Shown here piece after piece: positions 58,482 through 64,000 of a stretch of 64,000 nt of DNA (its first letter is position 1; each line of letters starts with the position of its first letter). Under the pieces are notes generated by a model. The model ran no database searches. It saw only the letters and a list, made by a program, of their open reading frames with translations, and was not told the origin of the DNA. The DNA is from Castor canadensis (taxonomy: Eukaryota > Chordata > Mammalia > Rodentia > Castoridae). Both the position numbers and the translations under genes were made by a program. Location of the stretch: the NCBI RefSeq assembly GCF_047511655.1, contig NC_133403.1, forward strand, positions 13,761,014-13,825,013. The letters are read 5' to 3'.

Positions 58482-58703
58482 CCTTTTTTTTGGTACCAGA
58501 GATTCAACCCAGGGCCTTTGCATGCTAGATGAGTGCTCTGCTACTTGAGCCACGCCCCCAGACCTTTGTCACTTTATTATTATTATTTTTTTTTTTGAGA
58601 CAGTGTCTCACTGGCTTCAAACTCACTGGCTTCAAACTCACAATCCTCCCACCTTCTGAGCGCTAGGATTAAAGGATAATAAGTGTGTATCATCATGCCT
58701 GAT
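58482..58703 (-). repeat. ID-like (58482-58564) and B1 (58586-58703)
   Basis: Minus strand. The B1 contains a perfect 15-bp tandem duplication of ACTCACTGGCTTCAA. Confidence 0.6.
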
Positions 58704-58849
58704 TGGTTTTGCATTTTTTGATTTCAATCAGAAATTGGTCAGTTGTGATACAAAAATATTTATTGAAAAACCCAAAATTAAACAACTTAAAAGTTTTAAA
58801 TTGTGTACCATTCTGAGTATTGTGATGAAATCTCAGACTGTCCTGCTCT

Positions 58850-59345
58850 GCCCTACCTGGGATGTGAATAATCCCTTTGTTCAGTGTATCTACTACCTAT
58901 CATTAGTCATTTAGTAGTCATCTAGGTTATCAGATTGACTGTTGTGCTATTGCAATGCTTGTGTTTCAGTAACTCTCGTTTTACTTAATAATGGCTCCAA
59001 AGTTCAAGTGATGTTGGCAATTCACATATGCCAAAGAGAAGTTGTAAAGTGCTTCTTTTAAGTGAAGAGGTGCAAATTCTAGACTTAATGAGGAAAGAAA
59101 AAAAAATTGTAGGCATGGTTGCTAAGATCCACGATAAGAACAAATCTTTCCATGAAGTTCTGAAGGAAAAGGAAATTTGTGCTGGTTTTTACTTCATACC
59201 TCAACTTGCAAAAGTTATAACCATTGTGTGTGGTAAGTGGGAAAAAGGTATTAAATTATAGGTTTCAGTACTGTGTGATTTCAGGCCTCCACTGGGGATC
59301 TTGGTGTGTGTCAGCCATGGATGAAGGAGGATTACTATACTGATT
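58850..59345 (+). mobile_element. Tigger transposase remnant with a 77-codon open frame
   Basis: 59028-59261 encodes MPKRSCKVLLLSEEVQILDL through a helix-turn-helix-like stretch (AKIHDKNKSFHEVLKEKEIC) to a stop. It resembles the N-terminal DNA-binding part of a pogo/Tigger transposase. Upstream, an in-frame TGA follows ATGGCTCCAAAGTTCAAG; downstream, the text to about 59345 fits the same element with deletions. The catalytic DDD domain is absent, so it cannot work as a transposase. Confidence 0.7.
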
Positions 59346-60204
59346 ATATGATAGGTGTCACAGCATGGTTAAACCCTGAACTAGGAAACTTGGGTTCTAG
59401 TGATCCTGAACCTCTTTTCTTTCATTCTCACCTCATCAAAGGTCTGTGACATTGGCCCCTTTTGTTCCACTAAGTAGTTGTTAAAGTTCTAAAATGTGGA
59501 GAATGCAGTGGGTACAATGATGAGGAAGACACAGTCTTGCTTGTAGTGAGCAGAAGATAAGTACACTAGTAATTATCCCAAGAGAAGTAGAGCTTTAAGT
59601 GACTATTGAGAGCTCCAACAGGAGAGATCACATGAAGTTAGTTTCTGGGTTCTGGAAAATGTTTGAGAAGAGGAAATTTCAATTGAATTGAAGTGGATCT
59701 TGAAAGAATGGGCAGAATTTTTTAGGGGTAAAGGGGTAGGTTGGATAAAATGGTGTAGATGGGTGAAAACCATGGGAAAGATCCCCCGGGACGAAATGAA
59801 AATTGATACCCAGGAGCTCTGGTGTATGGCAGAAGTTGCCAGACTGGGAGTGTAAATTGAGTGTTCCTTGGACAATGGGGATCCAGGAAAGGTGTATGAA
59901 CTGGCAGTGGTAATATTAGAGTATGGGAGTGAGAAAAGACAGAGATTGAGTCTAGTGTTGCCTCAATTGGACTTGATCCTTCTGGGCCTAGTTACCTAAC
60001 CTGTAAAACCAGGATAGTGGACCATAGGTAGTTAGATCTATGTGACCTTTTCCAGCCCTACATTTGTGTATATTTGGGAGATGCTGGTGGTCCTCAGGCC
60101 TGAAGTTCTGATTAGTATCATTCACTATATCAGGTGGGACTTGTGTGTGTTCTGTATTTCTGTCCTTTTACAAAAATTACGCAAAGAAAAGGTCTGTCAT
60201 ATTC

Positions 60205-60718
60205 CATTTTTTTCCTTTTTTTTTGCAGAATTGGGGTTTGAATTTAAGGCTTTGTGCTTGCAAAGCAGGTGCTCTAGTGCTTGAGCCACACCTTCAGTCC
60301 ATTTCGCTCTGGTTATTTTGGAGATGGGGGTCTCATGAACAATTTGCCCGGTCTGGCCCCAAACTGCAATCCTCCTGATCTCAGCCTCCCAAGTAGCTAA
60401 TATTACAGGCCTGTAGCTAAAACACCTACTCTAATGGGTATTTGTTGTTGTTTGTTTTGGGGCTGTTTTTCAGCTAATTAATTACTTTATAAATTTGTCT
60501 TTTTAGGGGGTGGAAGGTGCTAGAGATTAAAACCCGGGGCCTTGTTCATGCTAAGCACATGCTCTACCACTGAGTCATACCTCTAGTTCCCTCTAAATTT
60601 GTTTTTTAGCTACACAGAGCTATGAAATATTTTCTTTTTTTTTTCTTACTCATTTATTCACATGTGCATACATTGTTTGGGTCATTTCTCTCCCCTTCCC
60701 CCCTTCCCCCTCCCCGAA
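60205..60718 (-). repeat. B1-dID, ID and LINE-1 3' end
   Basis: Dimer at 60205-60411; ID at 60502-60591; LINE-1 3' end at 60635-60718 (CACATGTGCATACATTGTTT, then CCCTTCCCCC). Confidence 0.65.
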
Positions 60719-60880
60719 ATATTTTCAAGACAGTTTTGTGAGCATAAGATTTATGTGCCAAGGTGTCTTGTTTTAGGTGGTACCTTGGCGCTTTGGTCTC
60801 TGCTATGCCTGTTGTTGTAGTTATGGGAGGTCTAAGTCAAGCCTGGGATAGCTGTATCTCTGGCCACATTAAGAGAAAGG

Positions 60881-61411
60881 CTGGCCAAGTGCCGGTGGCT
60901 TATACCTGTAATCTTAGCTACTTGGGAGGCTGAGATAGGGAGGATCTTGGTTCAAAGCCAGCCCAGGCAAATAGTTTATGAGACCTCCATCTCTAAAAGA
61001 ACCAGAGAAAAACGGACTGAAGATGTAGCTCAAGCAGTTGAGTGCCTGCTTTGCAAGTGTGAAGCCCTGAGTTCAAACTTCAATACTGCCAAAAAAAAAA
61101 AAAGTAAAGTTTTTCTATTTAGATTGAGATTCTTTGAGAAGTTTTATTTAAGTAGGAGTTGTTTTATTGATGTTAAGATGTTGGAATTAAGCCGGATGCC
61201 AGTGACTAATGCCTGTAATCCTAGCTGCCTAGAAGACTAAGACTGAGAGGATAGCATTTCAAGGCCAGTCTCTGGGCATAGTAGTTTGTGAGACTCTCGT
61301 CTCTAAAATAACCAAAGCAAAATGGGCTGGAGGTATGGCTCAGGTGGTAGAGTGCCTATTTTGCAAGTGTGAAGCCCTGAGTTCAAATACCAATCTACCA
61401 AAAAAAAAAAA
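60881..61411 (+). repeat. Two B1-dID SINEs
   Basis: 60881-61103 and 61188-61411, both plus strand with the linker type AAAATAACCAAAGCAAAATG or close to it. Both end in A12-13. Confidence 0.8.
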
Positions 61412-61412
61412 A

Positions 61413-62295
61413 GATGTTAGTGTTAAGGACTTTATATAACTGTTGTGTATTGTGGAGAGTGCATTATGAGAAGCCTATGAGAACTGGACATAAGTAAGGT
61501 CAGATGCAGCTCAGTTGCTTTTCCTAAGATGTTTATCTGTAGGCCAAAATTGGCATGGCCGGGCCACAGAAAAGGGAAATGCAGAAAAGCTGCTTCTCCT
61601 AAATTGTTTATGTTCAGAGAAGCAGGAATGCAGGTTTCTCCTGTTACAATGTCATGCCCCTCTCCGAGAACCGCTGCTCCACCCTGTTTACCACTAGATA
61701 TAAAAGACTCACTGAAGGAAGACACGAGGCTTTTGCTTTGGGGGCTTTTTGCTTTGGGCTTTTGCTTTGAGGCTTTTGCTTTGGGCTTTTGCTTGAGGCA
61801 GGCATTTGGAAGGGAAAAGGATTGCTGAGTGGAAAGGATTGCTGAAGGAGAATTGCTAAAGGGGAATTGCTAGCAAGCCTGAGGGCTGAGACTTTAAGAA
61901 AGCTAAAGAGAACATGGGACAGTGCAAGTCTGCACCAAGAACTTTATGCATAGGTTTTAGAAAAGCTAAGCTAAAGAAAAGCTAAAAAGAACATGGGACA
62001 GAGCGAGTCTAAGAAAAGAGGTTTTAGAGAATAGTGAAGCAAAGTTTTAAAGAAGACTTTAAAGCAAGGTTTTAAAGAACTGTAATGGAGTAAGGCCTTA
62101 AAGAATAAAGATAGAGATAAGAAGCAGAGTGAAAAAGAAGCAATGAGGGTTGTGCATCGCCACCCAAGCACCCAACACACCTGATCCCACTTTCTGTCTG
62201 TCTATCCTGTGTCCTTTCTGCATCTCCTGTCACCCTCCAGTTAAGCCCAATTAGGTTCAGTAATAACCAGGAACAAGAGAAAGCTCGCTCCAACA
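61413..62295 (+). mobile_element. Probable solo LTR of an endogenous retrovirus-like element
   Basis: It looks like an LTR: TATAAAAG at 61699-61706 in U3 position, AATAAA at 62104-62109, a start at TG (about 61414) and an end near CCAACA (62295). No retroviral gene is present on either side. After the TATA box is a tandem array of TTTTGCTTTGGG-like units (about 61729-61797), and a segment with AAAGAGAACATGGGACAG is repeated near 61902 and 61985. Boundaries are approximate and no target-site duplication was confirmed. Confidence 0.5.
61729..61797 (+). repeat. Tandem array, about 5 units of 13-17 bp
   Basis: Units of the type GGCTTTTGCTTTG(GG) repeat with small length changes. Lies within the probable LTR. 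Confidence 0.75.
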
Positions 62296-62482
62296 AGGGA
62301 GCAAAAGAAAGCTCACTCCAGTGTATGAAAACATCTCTTTTACTTGTTTGACCCAGATCTGTAAGTTTTATGTTACTTCTTCGTTTTTAGGTTATCCAAA
62401 TTCTATTTTTGAAATATTACAAGCTTTTCTCTTATTTTCTTAGCTCATGAATATAAAGGTTATTGTCCTTTCAAAAATAAGA

Positions 62483-62935
62483 TTTACAAGCCAGGCACAG
62501 TGGCTCTTGCCTGTAAACCTAGTTAGTTACTTGGGAGGCTGAGATCAGGAGGATCAAAGTTCAAGGCTAGTCAGCAGTTAACAAACAGTTAGGGAGGTCC
62601 TACTTCAATCAATAAAAAGCTGGCCATGGTAGCACATATCTGTTATCCCAAGCTATACAGGGGACTGAGATAGGGAGGATTGAGGTTCCAGGCCAGCCTG
62701 GGGAAAAGAGATTGTGACACTCCATCTCAACAGAAAAAAGCTGGACATGGTAGCATATGCTTATCATCCCAGTTAAGGGGGAAGCATAAAATAGGATTGA
62801 GCCCAGGAATTGGAGACCAGTCTGGGCAACATAGACTCTTTAAACAAAAAGGGTGGGAGGCTGGCAAAGTGGCTCAAGTGGTAGAGCACCTGCTTAGCAT
62901 TCAAGAGGCCATGAGTCAAACCTCAATATTGCCCC
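62483..62935 (+). repeat. Tetrameric SINE B1-B1-B1-dID
   Basis: Three plus-strand B1 units begin at 62483 (AGCCAGGCACAGTGGCTC), about 62618 (AGCTGGCCATGGTAGCAC) and about 62738 (AGCTGGACATGGTAGCAT). They are joined by short A-rich linkers and followed by a dID from about 62855. The third and second B1 units are more like each other than like the first. Confidence 0.65.
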
Positions 62936-62944
62936 CAAATCTCC

Positions 62945-63235
62945 AAATACCTGAGATAATGAACTCATAAAGAGAAAATGTTTATTTTAGCTCATAGTCT
63001 TAGAGGGTCTAGTCCATGATTAGTTGGCCCCATGGCCTTGGGCCTGTGGCAAGGCATCATGGCAGGTATGCATGGCAGAGCAGAGTTGTTCACCTCATGA
63101 CCAGGAAGCACTCAGCCATGACCTAAAGACTTCCCACTTAGCCCCGCCTCTTATAGGTTCTACCTCCTCTTAACAGTGTCTAACCAAGCCTTTAACACAT
63201 TGTCTTTTAGGGGGCATTCAAGATCCAAATAATAC
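62945..63235 (-). mobile_element. Rodent LTR-like repeat, MaLR-type
   Basis: Shares its layout with 5065-5300: a TTTATTTTAGCTCATAGTC start, CATGGCAG-rich middle and ACCAAGCCTTTAACACATTG near the end. Tentative MaLR LTR, minus strand. Confidence 0.45.
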
Positions 63236-64000
63236 TAAATTGAACTTTATAAAAGCATTTGTGTGTGTGTGTTGCTGGGGACCAGCCCTGGGTCCTTGCA
63301 CAGTCTAGGCAAGTGCTTTACCTCTGTGAGGCCTTGCTCCCAGTCTGAAAGCATTGCTTTTGTAGGTCAGGTAGTTGAATATCCACAATTTCATGTGGAT
63401 AAAGTGATCAAGTGGCGGAATTGCTTATTGGAATGTTGAATATTTAGACGGCCTCCAGTTTTTAAATTTATATATACAGCATGTTAATAAATGTATTTCT
63501 ACATCATTTTTATCTGAGCTTCTAATTATTATTTGTTTATAGTCAGTCATTCCTGGAAAGAAAATTATTAGGGAAAAGAATGTTGCTTCTCTTCTTAAAA
63601 GATGCTTTTAAGTGTGTTACTGGTTTGCATTTGCCTGTTTAAAATCTAAGCTAACAAAAGCAATTCATTGTCTTTTAAAAATTACAGAGGCAATTTCATA
63701 ATGCATTTTCAGGGTACACATCAAGCAGTACACCACATACTGTTAAAACATGCTACTGCAACCATTTGAATGTCAGTAAGTGACTTTTCATTGAGACTAC
63801 TACAGACCAGGAAGGTCAGGGCCTCCTGGTGTTTCTTACTGCTTTGCTCAGAGTTTTTTGTGGTAAGAGTCTCAAGATTGGCATCACCTATAGTCCTACT
63901 CATATTAAGTCCAGGTTTTTTGGTTCCTTTTAGACAGACATTTGCTGTTGGTTTGTTTTGAAGATAATCCTAATTTTTCCATATGTTCTGTAATTTGCTG

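Larger units (their letters stand above)
50137..64000 (+). other. PI4KA: PI4KA intron 1 (5' part)
   Basis: At least 13.9 kb of intron. No sequence resembling PI4KA exon 2 (which starts VQKLLCMCPVDF in human) was found. Long unique-looking stretches are 50160-51345, 51475-52015, 52720-53350, 53445-54185, 54900-55200, 55650-56140, 57590-58215, 59350-60200 and 63240-64000. No RNA gene is seen. Confidence 0.85.

Noticed and set aside
50137-64000. PI4KA exon 2 or the nested SERPIND1 gene
   Set aside because: No text resembling either was found; in human both relations place SERPIND1 much deeper in PI4KA and exon 2 can lie beyond 14 kb.

Overview
The window is mammalian nuclear DNA: split genes with GT-AG introns, two CpG-island promoters, and long non-coding tracts packed with SINEs, LINE-1 3' ends, old DNA transposons and LTR pieces. 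The SINEs are rodent types: 7SL-derived B1-like units, ID (tRNA-Ala-like) units and many dimers that join the two. Murid B2 and the usual squirrel ID variant are not evident. This fits a non-murid rodent, and I think a beaver (Castor) or close relative is most likely. That assignment is inference from memory of SINE architecture.

Three conserved genes are recognised from their exons; the order matches human 22q11.2 (PI4KA-SNAP29-CRKL). (1) Bases 517-827, minus strand: first coding exon of CRKL, the SH2/SH3 adaptor, with its CpG-island promoter at about 420-1720. Intron 1 continues off the left edge. (2) Bases 22836-49594, minus strand: the whole SNAP29 coding sequence in five exons (49594-49367, 38671-38475, 30874-30789, 27914-27816, 22993-22836). 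They join in frame to 768 nt, which is 255 codons plus a stop. (3) Bases 49975-50136, plus strand: first coding exon of PI4KA. Its intron 1 runs to the right edge and I found no second exon. SNAP29 and PI4KA are head to head, with 380 bp between their start codons, in one shared CpG island.

Layout: 1-516 CRKL intron 1; 517-1720 CRKL exon 1 and promoter; about 1770-18900 repeat-rich intergenic DNA; about 19000-22835 probable SNAP29 3' UTR, end not fixed; 22836-49594 SNAP29; 49595-49974 bidirectional promoter; 49975-64000 PI4KA exon 1 and part of intron 1. The three proteins are linked by locus rather than by one pathway: CRKL relays tyrosine-kinase signals, SNAP29 is a Qbc-SNARE for membrane fusion including autophagosome-lysosome fusion, and PI4KA makes PI4P at the plasma membrane.

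I found no undescribed biochemical system. The most informative oddities are retrotransposition structures with visible target-site duplications: a SINE carrying a piece of LINE-1 (11299-11540), a 5S rRNA 5' fragment between direct repeats (20778-20849), and a SINE composite mobilised as one unit (21106-21451). Also notable are a tetrameric SINE (62483-62935), a CLEAR-like E-box in the SNAP29/PI4KA promoter, and possible alternative upstream starts at CRKL and PI4KA. Most open frames of 60-140 codons in the window lie in SINEs, microsatellites or antisense to exons and are not genes.
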